Part shown: positions 17,353-25,085 of the stretch, piece after piece
Numbering within the stretch: the first letter of the stretch is position 1
Layout: each line of letters starts with the position of its first letter
Assembly (NCBI GenBank): GCA_903847335.1
Contig: CAINDI010000104.1
Span: forward strand, 1-36,132
Reading direction: 5' to 3'
Source of the DNA: an uncultured Verrucomicrobiota bacterium
GTDB taxonomy: Bacteria > Verrucomicrobiota > Verrucomicrobiia > Palsa-1439
Length of the DNA stretch: 36,132 nucleotides
Made by a program: the position numbers and the translations under genes
Notes under the pieces: generated by a model
What the model saw: only the letters and a program-made list of their open reading frames with translations
Told to the model about the DNA's origin: nothing
Database searches by the model: none

Positions 17353-17556
17353 CTATTTCTCCAACAGGACTGCCAACCAACCCTTTGCCTTCCCCTCCTC
17401 AGAATGAGACACATCTCCTCCAGAACCAACAGATGAACCGACCGGAACCATTTGGATCACCTTCCAACCATCTTGGAATTCCGTGCGAAGGTGTTCTTGC
17501 ACTCCGGTATCAGCACGTTTTGTGTCGTCGAAGTAGATTGTAATCAACTTTTGCAT
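17353..17556 (-). CDS. Small conserved-looking protein, cassette partner of the protease-like gene
   Basis: A 67-aa protein with a compact pattern: MQKLITIYFDD, then EHLRTEFQDGWKVIQMVPVG, a Gly/Ser-rich loop and GWLAVLLEK. The alternation of strand, helix, strand, strand resembles small DUF4177-like proteins, but I cannot name the family. A strong AGAGGAGAG precedes the ATG at 17556 within the 15-nt gap after the gnd stop codon, so the gene is well set for translation in the operon. It ends 15 nt before the protease-like gene, suggesting the two moved together. The short length and absence of a membrane segment allow a regulator, inhibitor or substrate of the protease; none of these is shown. 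Confidence 0.6.
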   Translation of the reverse strand: MQKLITIYFDDTKRADTGVQEHLRTEFQDGWKVIQMVPVGSSVGSGGDVSHSEEGKAKGWLAVLLEK

Positions 17557-17571
17557 TTTAGCTCTCCTCTG

Positions 17572-19026
17572 TTATACCGTGTACGTCCGGGCAGTGGTTG
17601 TGCCGCCGCGGCCGGTCCAGTTGGTGTGGAAAAATTCGCCGCGCGGTTTGTCCACGCGTTCGTAGGTGTGCGCGCCGAAGTAGTCGCGTTGCGCTTGGAG
17701 CAGGTTGGCCGGTAGGCGGTCGCTCCGGTAACCATCGAAGTACGCCAACGCGCTGCTGAGGCCCGGTACCGGGATGCCGAGCTTGGTGGCTTGCATGATG
17801 ACACGCCGCCATGCGGCTTGGCGCTTGGACACGGCCCTGTTGAAGAACTTGTCGAGGAGCAGGTTGACGAGGTCGGGGTTGCGCTTGAAGGCTTTTTTGA
17901 TGTCGCCGAGGAACGCACTGCGGATGATGCAGCCACCCCGCCACATGAGGGCGATGCCGCCGTTGTTGAGATTCCACTTGTAGGTCTTCGCCGCGGCGCG
18001 CATGAGCTGGTAGCCTTGCGCGTAGCTGACGATCTTCGAGGCGAACAACGCTTGCCGGAGGTCATTCACAAATTTCGCCTTGTCGCCTTTGAACGGCTTC
18101 GCCTTCGACGTCAGTTCTTTACTAGCTTCAACCCGCTCGTCTTTCATCGCCGAGAGGCAACGCGCAAACACCGCCTCGCCGATAAGTGTCAACGGCATCC
18201 CATCGTCGAGCGCCGCAACCACCGTCCACTTACCGGTACCCTTCTGGCCGGCTTTATCGAGAATCAAATCCACAACTTCTCTGCCGTCATCATCCTTGTA
18301 ACCCAGAATGTCACGAGTGATTTCGATGAGATAACTGTCGAGTTCACCTTGATTCCATTCGGTGAAAATCTTGTGCATCTCAGGATTCGTCAATCCGAGA
18401 CCGCGCTTCATCAAGTCGTACACCTCGCAAATCAACTGCATATCGCCGTACTCAATTCCGTTGTGCACCATCTTCACAAAGTGACCGGCACCATTTTCGC
18501 CAACCCAATCGCAACACGGATCGCCGTCTGTCGTTTGTGCGCAAATTTTTTGAAAAATCGGTTTGACGTGTGGCCAAGCGGCTGGACTTCCGCCGGGCAT
18601 GATGGACGGACCTTTCAGCGCACCTTCTTCACCACCGCTGACACCGGTGCCGATGTAAAGCAAACCTTTGCTCTCGACATAACCGGTGCGCCGAATCGTG
18701 TCGGTGAACAAGCTGTTGCCGCCATCAATCAAAATATCGCCGGGTTCGCAGACCGGAATCAACTGATCAATCAACTCGTCCACCGCCTTACCGGCTTTGA
18801 CGAGCATCACAATTTTGCGCGGCTTCTCCAGTTTATCCGCCAACTCCTTCACGCTCCGGCAGCCGATGATGTTCTTGCCTTTGGCGCGCCCGGCGACAAA
18901 CTCATCCACCTTCGCCGTCGTGCGATTGAACGCCGCCACTGTAAAGCCTTTGCTCTCCATGTTGAGCACAAGATTCTCACCCATTACCGCGAGTCCGATT
19001 AATCCGATATCTGCCTTCGATTTCAT
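17572..19026 (-). CDS. gnd: 6-phosphogluconate dehydrogenase, decarboxylating
   Basis: A 484-aa cytosolic enzyme that oxidises 6-phosphogluconate with NADP+ to ribulose-5-phosphate and CO2 in the oxidative pentose phosphate pathway. Motifs: the nucleotide-binding LIGLAVMGENLVLNM at the N-terminus, FNRTTAKVDEF, IIDGG-like ILIDGGNS, GTGVSGGEEGALKGPSIMPGG with the substrate-binding SGG, and HFVKMVHNGIEYGDMQ with the catalytic Lys and the His-Asn pair. The C-terminal GRGG segment is intact. Length is full for the long form. The start at 19026 has AAGGAAA upstream. It is the first gene of the sugar-acid operon. Its C-terminal half next to the cassette has more G/C at third codon positions than parts of its N-terminal half, which could mark recombination. 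Confidence 0.95.
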   Translation of the reverse strand: MKSKADIGLIGLAVMGENLVLNMESKGFTVAAFNRTTAKVDEFVAGRAKGKNIIGCRSVKELADKLEKPRKIVMLVKAGKAVDELIDQLIPVCEPGDILIDGGNSLFTDTIRRTGYVESKGLLYIGTGVSGGEEGALKGPSIMPGGSPAAWPHVKPIFQKICAQTTDGDPCCDWVGENGAGHFVKMVHNGIEYGDMQLICEVYDLMKRGLGLTNPEMHKIFTEWNQGELDSYLIEITRDILGYKDDDGREVVDLILDKAGQKGTGKWTVVAALDDGMPLTLIGEAVFARCLSAMKDERVEASKELTSKAKPFKGDKAKFVNDLRQALFASKIVSYAQGYQLMRAAAKTYKWNLNNGGIALMWRGGCIIRSAFLGDIKKAFKRNPDLVNLLLDKFFNRAVSKRQAAWRRVIMQATKLGIPVPGLSSALAYFDGYRSDRLPANLLQAQRDYFGAHTYERVDKPRGEFFHTNWTGRGGTTTARTYTV

Positions 19027-19105
19027 TTCATTTCCTTTTTAAATTAGATTTCCCTGCCAAAGTTTCTATGGAATCCCCATCCAAAACGCAATGCTGAATT
19101 CCCAC

Positions 19106-20074
19106 TCACCACGCTAGCCGTAAATGTTCCTGCACCATTGACCGGAGCGCCTTATCTCGTTCCGTCGCCGCCGCCAGCGCCTGCTCAAACGCCACCACCG
19201 CCTCACCCGCTTTGCCTTGTTTCAACAGCACGCATCCCAATGTGTCGAGGTAATACGCCCGGCGCCCCGGCTGCAATTTCAGTGCTTGCCGACACAACTC
19301 CGCCGCTTCGTCGAGATTCGCCCCGGTCTCCGAGTAAGCCCACGCCAAATTGTTCCGCGCATCGGCATTCGTCGTCTCAACCTGAATCGCCCTCCGGAAC
19401 GCCACAATTGCTTCCGTAAAAAGCTTTTGTTTCGCCAACGCATTTCCAAGATTCATCTGAAAATAAGAATTCGCCGGCACCAACTCTGTCGCACGCCGGT
19501 AATTCCCCGCTGCCGCCGGTACGTTACCGGTGTGTTCTAGAAAAACGCCAAGGTCATTGCACTCATCACCGGTCAACTTCCAAGTCGCCTTGTCGGGCGG
19601 ACACATCAACAATGTCCACCGGTCTGCCCGGTCCCAAACGCGCCAGAATTGCTCCTGCGACATGACCAATCCGGCACGTTGGTCGGAGTGAACCAGCACC
19701 GTCCCGGCAAACTCGTCAAAACCGAGCACCACAAAAAAATGCAGTTTGCTCCCAAATTTCCCCAACACAATCACCGGCACACCGGCGGCAAGTTTTTGCC
19801 GGATGTCAGTCGTCGTTCCCCGGTACTGCCGAGTCCAGAGATTGAATTTCTTCGCGTAATTCGCAAGGTCAGCAGTCAACGTTCCGTGAATATCCGGTAG
19901 GTAAATTGCGTTCGCGATGTCATCTTGCGAAACTGACTGACCATAAAAACCGGCCAACATTGCCAATGCCGCCGGACCACAATAACCCGGTTTTTGAACG
20001 ACAAACGGAACATCCAGCGGCTGACCAGCGTGCGCCGGTATGGCTAACAATAGGAGGAGAATCGCACTGCGCAT
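19106..20074 (-). CDS. Exported C39-like cysteine peptidase with TPRs (PA2778-like)
   Basis: A 322-aa protein with a short signal peptide (SAILLLLLAIPAHA). The papain-like C39 fold shows Gln27 as oxyanion residue, Cys32 in GYCGPAALAM and His112 in KLHFFVVLGFD, followed by an Asp-containing strand (VLVHSDQ). Residues 165-315 form three to four TPRs (SYFQMNLGNALAKQKLFTEAIVAFRRA). This order, C39-like domain then TPRs, matches the PA2778-type family found near envelope or export genes. Its substrate is unknown. The ATG overlaps the stop of the DUF721 gene by one base (TGATG), so it is the last gene of a coupled ferredoxin-DUF721-peptidase string. Confidence 0.82.
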   Translation of the reverse strand: MRSAILLLLLAIPAHAGQPLDVPFVVQKPGYCGPAALAMLAGFYGQSVSQDDIANAIYLPDIHGTLTADLANYAKKFNLWTRQYRGTTTDIRQKLAAGVPVIVLGKFGSKLHFFVVLGFDEFAGTVLVHSDQRAGLVMSQEQFWRVWDRADRWTLLMCPPDKATWKLTGDECNDLGVFLEHTGNVPAAAGNYRRATELVPANSYFQMNLGNALAKQKLFTEAIVAFRRAIQVETTNADARNNLAWAYSETGANLDEAAELCRQALKLQPGRRAYYLDTLGCVLLKQGKAGEAVVAFEQALAAATERDKALRSMVQEHLRLAW

Positions 20075-20436
20075 CAGCCGCCGATGCGGAAGACAATATC
20101 GCGAATCGCACTCTTGCCGAGGCGCTCACGAATTTTTTGAAGTAAGAGCGATTTGTGGTGTCGCGAAATTTCTTGCAGCCAAACCGGATGATCCACCGCC
20201 ACGACGAGCAATCCATTTTTGAAACTGACCGGCTGCGCGTGCCGGGAAATATCAGTGCCGACAATCGCCGGCCATTGATAAAAAATTTGCGATTGCAGCA
20301 ATCGCTGTTCTAGCCCGAGCCGCTTCATGATGCCGGGCACGAGTTGTTGCAATGCCGGCGCCGGCCGCGCCGGTGCTTCAAACTTGGCAAACGGTTGCCA
20401 TTCGCGCAGCACTTGGGCTCGCAACGCCGGCGTCAT
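20074..20436 (-). CDS. DUF721/DciA-like protein
   Basis: A 120-aa protein of the DUF721 family. The core has a helix (PGIMKRLGLEQRLLQSQIFYQWPAIVG read in parts), then ISRHAQPVSFKNGLLVVAVDHPVWLQEIS and a C-terminal IRDIVFRIG strand, the KH-like arrangement of the group. Members called DciA help load the replicative helicase in many bacteria; whether this one does is inference from the family. It sits between the ferredoxin gene (4-nt ATGA overlap) and the C39-like gene (1-nt overlap), so the three are almost certainly co-translated. Confidence 0.8.
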   Translation of the reverse strand: MTPALRAQVLREWQPFAKFEAPARPAPALQQLVPGIMKRLGLEQRLLQSQIFYQWPAIVGTDISRHAQPVSFKNGLLVVAVDHPVWLQEISRHHKSLLLQKIRERLGKSAIRDIVFRIGG

Positions 20437-20672
20437 TGCGCGTCGCCGTCGTTACCAATCGCTTCGACCGGACAGCCTTCCATCGCTTCTTTGCATTTGG
20501 TTTGCTCTTCCGGCGCAACCGGTTGCTTGAAGACGAAACTGTAACCGCCATCTTCGTTGCGGGTGAAATTATCCGGCGCAGTTTCGCGGCAGAGATCGCA
20601 GTCAATGCACTGGTCGTCCACGTAAAATTTACCGGTAACGTTATCGGAATATTTATTAGGAAATGATGCCAT
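20433..20672 (-). CDS. [4Fe-4S] ferredoxin, small
   Basis: A 79-aa single-cluster ferredoxin: CIDCDLCRETAP supplies three Cys and GCPVEAI the fourth, with an extra Cys in CKEAME. Such proteins carry single electrons in the cytosol; the redox partner is not apparent nearby. I placed the start at 20672 because homologues of this type begin MASFPxKYSDN; an in-frame ATG at 20699 could add nine residues, and neither has a strong ribosome binding site. It overlaps the DUF721 start by 4 nt and lies 50 nt after the eRF1-like gene. Confidence 0.85.
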   Translation of the reverse strand: MASFPNKYSDNVTGKFYVDDQCIDCDLCRETAPDNFTRNEDGGYSFVFKQPVAPEEQTKCKEAMEGCPVEAIGNDGDAQ

Positions 20673-20722
20673 ACAGTTCAGTAACATAGCATCCGCCACC
20701 GGCGGTGCAATTCAAAATCCGG

Positions 20723-21862
20723 TCACGCCACTTGAAATCGCAACCGCGCGCCAATCCGCCCGGCGTCACGCAACGGCGTCGCGCCTTGGAGATGTTTGAT
20801 TCGGCAATTGCGATGCAACGCCAGCGCGACCACTTCATCCACAATGTCGGCGCACGGTTCAGTCGGTTGGTGACAATGCGGACATTCTGCCGGTAACAAC
20901 GACGGATAATGACAACCAAAACAAGCCTGCCCCGGCTTCTCGAAACCTTCTTCGACCACCAACATCTGCGCCTCGCCGCGGTCGAGCGCCGCCAGCACCG
21001 CCGTTAAACCAGTCACCGCACCGTGCCCATCTTTTTCTACCAATTCGGTGGCAATCTGGAGTTCGTGGTCGCGTTCAAAACGTTGCTCAATCGCTCCGGC
21101 CTGTTGCGAAACCTCCGGGAGCGTAATCTTCGCCGGATCCGCATGGAAATCGCCCACCACTCGTTTCGCGAGATCCGGATGCAAATGCTTTTGAAATTCG
21201 TGCACTGCCTCGCGTTGGCCGGCCAAAATCAACCGGTCAAAATGATCTTTCTTAAACAATTTGAACGTCGCATCCGCGAGATGCTGGTAGTGATGCTCGA
21301 CGACTTGCGTGAAATGCCGTTCCATGTTTCGCTCATCGCGCCCCCCTTGACCGGCCTCCCGAACCCGACGCGGCAACTCATCCGTCACGTCGCCGCGCTC
21401 CACAATCTCGCCGAGATACGTCTCAAAAATCCGTCCATGCGCTCGGTCCACTATCACGATGCAATACCGGTGATACTCAGCCAGAATCGCGTTCAACGGT
21501 TGCAAATGCGGCGCATGATCGGCAACGAGAATATTTCGTCCAAGTCGCGGCAAACTGAAAGTCTGCCAGAACTTTTCGCCGACACAGGAGAAAACCGCCA
21601 TCGCTTTGCACCGGTTCGTCGCCAGTTCCGGTAAGACCCGCGCTTCAATTTCAGCAAAGTCGCAGCGCAACGATTCGCGTTGCTGGTGGGTGCCGGCCTT
21701 TTTGTCGAGTTGTTGCTGCGCCGATTGCAGCAAATCTTTAATGCGAATCTTGTGGGCCGCCGCCGGCAAATCACGCCGATCGAGATTCAGATAACAACTG
21801 GTAACGAGAAAAGTGCCATTCTGAAATGCCTGTAACTGCTCAATTTGCTGCCGGGTAATCAT
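20723..21862 (-). CDS. Bacterial archaeo-eukaryotic release factor-like (baeRF) protein
   Basis: A 379-aa protein related to the eRF1/Pelota fold. Residues 1-120 form the N-terminal domain, followed by a central domain (IVIVDRAHGRIFETYLGEI; VVEHHYQHLADATFKLFKKDHFDRLILAG) and a C-terminal eRF1 domain-3-like part with a zinc-binding insert, CFGCHYP and CPHCHQPTEPC. The GGQ-like loop is GQGGRDERN near residue 177-185, so a Gly-Gly is present but no canonical GGQ. Members are thought to release or rescue peptides on ribosomes; for this one the role is family-based inference. The start 21862 is fixed by AAGGAGG (around 21870-21876); the longer frame to 21895 is rejected. Confidence 0.8.
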   Translation of the reverse strand: MITRQQIEQLQAFQNGTFLVTSCYLNLDRRDLPAAAHKIRIKDLLQSAQQQLDKKAGTHQQRESLRCDFAEIEARVLPELATNRCKAMAVFSCVGEKFWQTFSLPRLGRNILVADHAPHLQPLNAILAEYHRYCIVIVDRAHGRIFETYLGEIVERGDVTDELPRRVREAGQGGRDERNMERHFTQVVEHHYQHLADATFKLFKKDHFDRLILAGQREAVHEFQKHLHPDLAKRVVGDFHADPAKITLPEVSQQAGAIEQRFERDHELQIATELVEKDGHGAVTGLTAVLAALDRGEAQMLVVEEGFEKPGQACFGCHYPSLLPAECPHCHQPTEPCADIVDEVVALALHRNCRIKHLQGATPLRDAGRIGARLRFQVA

Positions 21863-21949
21863 TTGCAATCCTCCTTGCGGGTTGACGAGAAGCAATCATT
21901 CGCTGACCAAATATGCGCTTTACCGGCAAAAATGCAATTCAACGTTTTG

Positions 21950-23239
21950 TCAACGAAGGGCCGCCGCAATCAACTCAATCGTCCGGTCAGTCGCGCCAAC
22001 ATTGCGCGCGATAACCAACTTCGCGGCACCGGCAACTTTGACGCGGAGTTTTTCGTCATGGAGCAAATCACGGAGTGCGTGGACGAATTCAGACCGGTCC
22101 GCAACCTGCACACCGGCACCCGCCGCGACAAACTCGGCGGCAATCGCTTTGAAGTTTTGCATATTCGGCCCGAACACCACCGGATGTCCACTGGCAGCCG
22201 CCTCGACAATATTCTGACCACCCTCGCCCACTAAACTTTTGCCGACAAAAATCACGGTGGCCACCTCGTAAAACCATTTCAGCTCACCGGTGGTATTCAC
22301 CAGCAAACAATCCGGATTCGTCACCGGCTCGCCACTTTTGCGGAGCGCGAGTTTGATATTCTGCCGCTTGGCTAGCTCGACAATCTCCGGTGTTCGCTCC
22401 ACATGCCGGGGCACGAGCACGAGAAATAAATCCGGCACCTTCTGCCGTAACTCCGTCAACGCTGCAAAAATAATTTCTTCCTCGCCCGGCCAAGTGCTAC
22501 CGGCGACAAAAATCGGCCGCGTGCCGGTCACACCTAAATCGTTGAGCACTTGCCGGACATTGACCGGTGCCGCACCGGTGCTGGAAAGCGAGGCATCGTA
22601 TTTCAGATTACCGGTCATTTCTACCTGTGGCGCACCAAACCGCCGGAAGTTCTCGGCGTCTTCTTGGCTCTGCGCGCCGACCAATGTGATTTTATCGAAG
22701 ATGTGACGGAACAACCATTGTCCGTACCGCTGCCGGCGAGCGGAACGCGGCGACATCCGGGCGTTCACCATGAAAATCGGAACATTACGCCGCGCGCCTT
22801 CCCAAATATGATTCGGCCAAACTTCGGATTCCATCAACACGATGCAATCTGGTTGAATCAGATTGTAAGCGTGCCGGACCGACCACGGAAAATCTTGCGG
22901 GAAGTAAAGTAATACGACATCCGCCGGTAAGCGTTCACGACCAAAAGCATAACCGGTGGAAGTGGTGGTGGTGACAATGAGTTGATTATTGGGGAAACGT
23001 TTCCGGAGCGCCGCGACTAATAGGAGCGCCAGATTCATTTCGCCAACACTAACGGCTTGAATCCAAATTCGCAGCGCAGTTTTACCGTTGAGTTGCCGGT
23101 GAAGTTCCGGAGCATACCGGCCAAATCGTTGGAAGAAATTCTCCCGGTATTTCCCGCGTTTCCACATTTTGTAGACGAACGCCGGGCTAAGCAGCGCAAA
23201 TCCCAGCGAATACAAAATGGTGTAAATCACCTGCAGCAT
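21950..23239 (-). CDS. waaA: 3-deoxy-D-manno-octulosonic acid (Kdo) transferase
   Basis: A 429-aa inner-membrane-anchored glycosyltransferase that adds Kdo from CMP-Kdo to lipid A precursor, an essential step in LPS. The N-terminal anchor is IIYxxxF-type (residues 3-22). The GT30 marks are QAVSVGEMN with Glu67 as catalytic base, TTTTSTGY, ESEVWPN near 137-143, and GGQNIVEAAASGHPVVFGP in the C-terminal Rossmann half. It shows the cell has a Gram-negative outer membrane. The gene is flanked by DUF167 (31 nt upstream) and baeRF (87 nt downstream). The start lacks an obvious Shine-Dalgarno. Confidence 0.93.
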   Translation of the reverse strand: MLQVIYTILYSLGFALLSPAFVYKMWKRGKYRENFFQRFGRYAPELHRQLNGKTALRIWIQAVSVGEMNLALLLVAALRKRFPNNQLIVTTTTSTGYAFGRERLPADVVLLYFPQDFPWSVRHAYNLIQPDCIVLMESEVWPNHIWEGARRNVPIFMVNARMSPRSARRQRYGQWLFRHIFDKITLVGAQSQEDAENFRRFGAPQVEMTGNLKYDASLSSTGAAPVNVRQVLNDLGVTGTRPIFVAGSTWPGEEEIIFAALTELRQKVPDLFLVLVPRHVERTPEIVELAKRQNIKLALRKSGEPVTNPDCLLVNTTGELKWFYEVATVIFVGKSLVGEGGQNIVEAAASGHPVVFGPNMQNFKAIAAEFVAAGAGVQVADRSEFVHALRDLLHDEKLRVKVAGAAKLVIARNVGATDRTIELIAAALR

Positions 23240-23270
23240 GGAAACAACATATCGGAATCCACCGGTGATG

Positions 23271-23495
23271 TCAGGGAAGATTTACTTCCACAAGTTTACG
23301 ACGGCTGGCGTGACCGTGCACAATCGTCACCGCACGCGGTTTGACTTTGAAATGCTCAGCGAGCGCGGCAATAACGGCATCGTTGGCTTTTCCATCTTCA
23401 GCTGGTTCGCGAACTTTAACAACCAGTGTGCCATCCGCCGCCGGTGCAATGCCAGTTTTCTTCGCACGAGGAACGACTTTCACCGGAAAGCGCAT
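23271..23495 (-). CDS. DUF167/YggU-family small protein
   Basis: A 74-aa protein with the DUF167 (UPF0235) pattern: VKVVPRAKKTGI, a strand LVVKVREPAEDGKAN, a helix DAVIAALAEHF, and VTIVHGHASRRKLVEV. The KVREPA-x-x-GKAN segment is the family hallmark. Function is unknown in this family. It follows the GH57 gene stop by 6 nt and is read before waaA, so it is part of the long minus-strand run. Confidence 0.88.
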   Translation of the reverse strand: MRFPVKVVPRAKKTGIAPAADGTLVVKVREPAEDGKANDAVIAALAEHFKVKPRAVTIVHGHASRRKLVEVNLP

Positions 23496-23501
23496 CGCGA
23501 C

Positions 23502-25085
23502 TCAGACGTAGTAGTGGTAGTTAACGTCAGGGAAGATGTTGTCGCGCCACTCGACACTCGCCAGCCACGGTTCGTCAATCTGACCGGCTTTGATCTGGTC
23601 GTAAATCCGGTTGAAACGCAGGAGATGATCCTTCGTGCGTTTGACAGCGTACTGGACGGTGGTGGCAGTCTTCATGATGAACGCCCAGTCGCTGGACTGC
23701 GCCAGTAATAATTCGCGCGCCGCCTGTTTGAGCGCACGCTCGGTGAGGCTGTCGGGATTCGAATATTGCTGAGCTAACTCAATCATCCGGTCGGCGGCAA
23801 CGTGCAGGTGTTGATAAATCCAAGCATTGGAGCTTTCGAGCCAGACTTCCCAGTGACCTTTGTGTCCCCAACTTGAGGCCGCCGGTTGCGCGACCTGTTG
23901 TGTCGGATGATTGCGCAGATATTCGGTCGGCGTGGTGAGCTTGAAAGTCTGTTGGTCAAACGCCGTTTTGCGCATGAAGAAATTCAGAAATTCTGGACCT
24001 TCAAACCACCAGTGACCGTACAGCTCGGCGTCGTACGGCGCGAGAACCAACGGCGCGCGTTGCAAAACGCCGTGAAGATACTCCACCTGTTTGATCCGGT
24101 TCTGCATGAAGTTACCGGCGTGACTAGCGGCTTTTTCCATCGCCCAGTTGCGGACGTAATATTCTTTGTACTGACTCTTACCGGTGATGCGGTGGTATTT
24201 GATACCGGTGAAAGTGCGAATGCCGTCGGGGTGAATGTGCGGTTTGATGTAATCGAAATCCAAATCAAAACCAATGTCCCGGTAAAAGTCCCGGTAGTCC
24301 ACGTCGCCGGGATAACCTTCCTCCGCGCTCCAGACTTGTTTCGAAGATTCAACATCGCGTCCGAATGCAGCCACGCCATTCGGCGCAAAAATCGGCGCGT
24401 ACACTCCGTATCGTGGGCGCGGATGGGAAAACATGACGCCATGCGTATCGGTGATAAACCACCGGATGCCGGCTTCCGCGAGAAAGTTTTCGATACCAGG
24501 AGCATACGCGCATTCTGGCAACCAAATCCCTTTCGGGTCACGTCCAAAACATTGCCGGTAATGGTCACGCGCTGTGAGGATTTGGGCGCGGACACATTGC
24601 GGATGCTCCATCAACGGCAAAAAACCGTGCGTCGCGCCGCAAGTGATGATTTCGAGTTTTCCGAGTTCTTGAAACTTACGAAATGCGCCGACGAGATTGC
24701 GACCATAGCCGTCACAAAATGTGGCACGTGCCTCGTGAAATCGATTGTGGTAAAACCACGCAAGATCGTGAAACGGCTTATCCCATTTCGTGCGTTCGAT
24801 TTCTTTTTCGGTCAGCGCAATCAGTCGTGTGAGATGCCGGACATAACGCTCTTGCAACAACGGGTCTAGCAACATCGAGCAGAGCGGCGGCGTCATCGAC
24901 ATCGTGAGACGAAAATCTACGTTGTCTCGAACGAGACCTTCCATCACCTTGATGAGCGGAATGTAAGTTTCGGTGATTGCCTCGTAGAGCCAATCTTCTT
25001 CGAGAAAATCCTCGTACTCGGGATGGCGCACAAACGGTAAGTGCGCGTGCAAAACGAGCGCGACATATCCCTTCGGTTCCATCAT
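23502..25085 (-). CDS. GH57 1,4-alpha-glucan branching enzyme (DUF1957 type)
   Basis: A 527-aa cytosolic GH57 enzyme that probably makes alpha-1,6 branches in glycogen. Conserved regions appear in order: HAHLPF at 13-18, GATHGFLP at 150-157, WLPECAY at 188-194 with Glu191 as nucleophile, and APYDAELYGHWWFEGP at 349-364 with Asp352 as acid/base. The C-terminal helical DUF1957 part (SSDWAFIMKT, HLLRFNRIYDQIK) is complete; its SDW motif is typical of branching enzymes rather than amylases. The gene starts ATGATG, and the first ATG overlaps the stop of the DUF4912 gene by 4 nt, so the two proteins are coupled. Confidence 0.92.
   Translation of the reverse strand: MMEPKGYVALVLHAHLPFVRHPEYEDFLEEDWLYEAITETYIPLIKVMEGLVRDNVDFRLTMSMTPPLCSMLLDPLLQERYVRHLTRLIALTEKEIERTKWDKPFHDLAWFYHNRFHEARATFCDGYGRNLVGAFRKFQELGKLEIITCGATHGFLPLMEHPQCVRAQILTARDHYRQCFGRDPKGIWLPECAYAPGIENFLAEAGIRWFITDTHGVMFSHPRPRYGVYAPIFAPNGVAAFGRDVESSKQVWSAEEGYPGDVDYRDFYRDIGFDLDFDYIKPHIHPDGIRTFTGIKYHRITGKSQYKEYYVRNWAMEKAASHAGNFMQNRIKQVEYLHGVLQRAPLVLAPYDAELYGHWWFEGPEFLNFFMRKTAFDQQTFKLTTPTEYLRNHPTQQVAQPAASSWGHKGHWEVWLESSNAWIYQHLHVAADRMIELAQQYSNPDSLTERALKQAARELLLAQSSDWAFIMKTATTVQYAVKRTKDHLLRFNRIYDQIKAGQIDEPWLASVEWRDNIFPDVNYHYYV

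Noticed and set aside
16525-17556. Cassette as an insertion sequence or integron unit
   Set aside because: No transposase, integrase, inverted repeats or target duplication were found at its edges.
17791-19002. 403-aa open frame on the plus strand opposite gnd
   Set aside because: It is the antisense shadow of a clearly real gene; its translation has no domain-like pattern and no ribosome binding site.
23886-24869. 327-aa plus-strand frame opposite the GH57 gene
   Set aside because: The catalytic motifs are on the minus strand; the plus translation is low-complexity and unlike any family.
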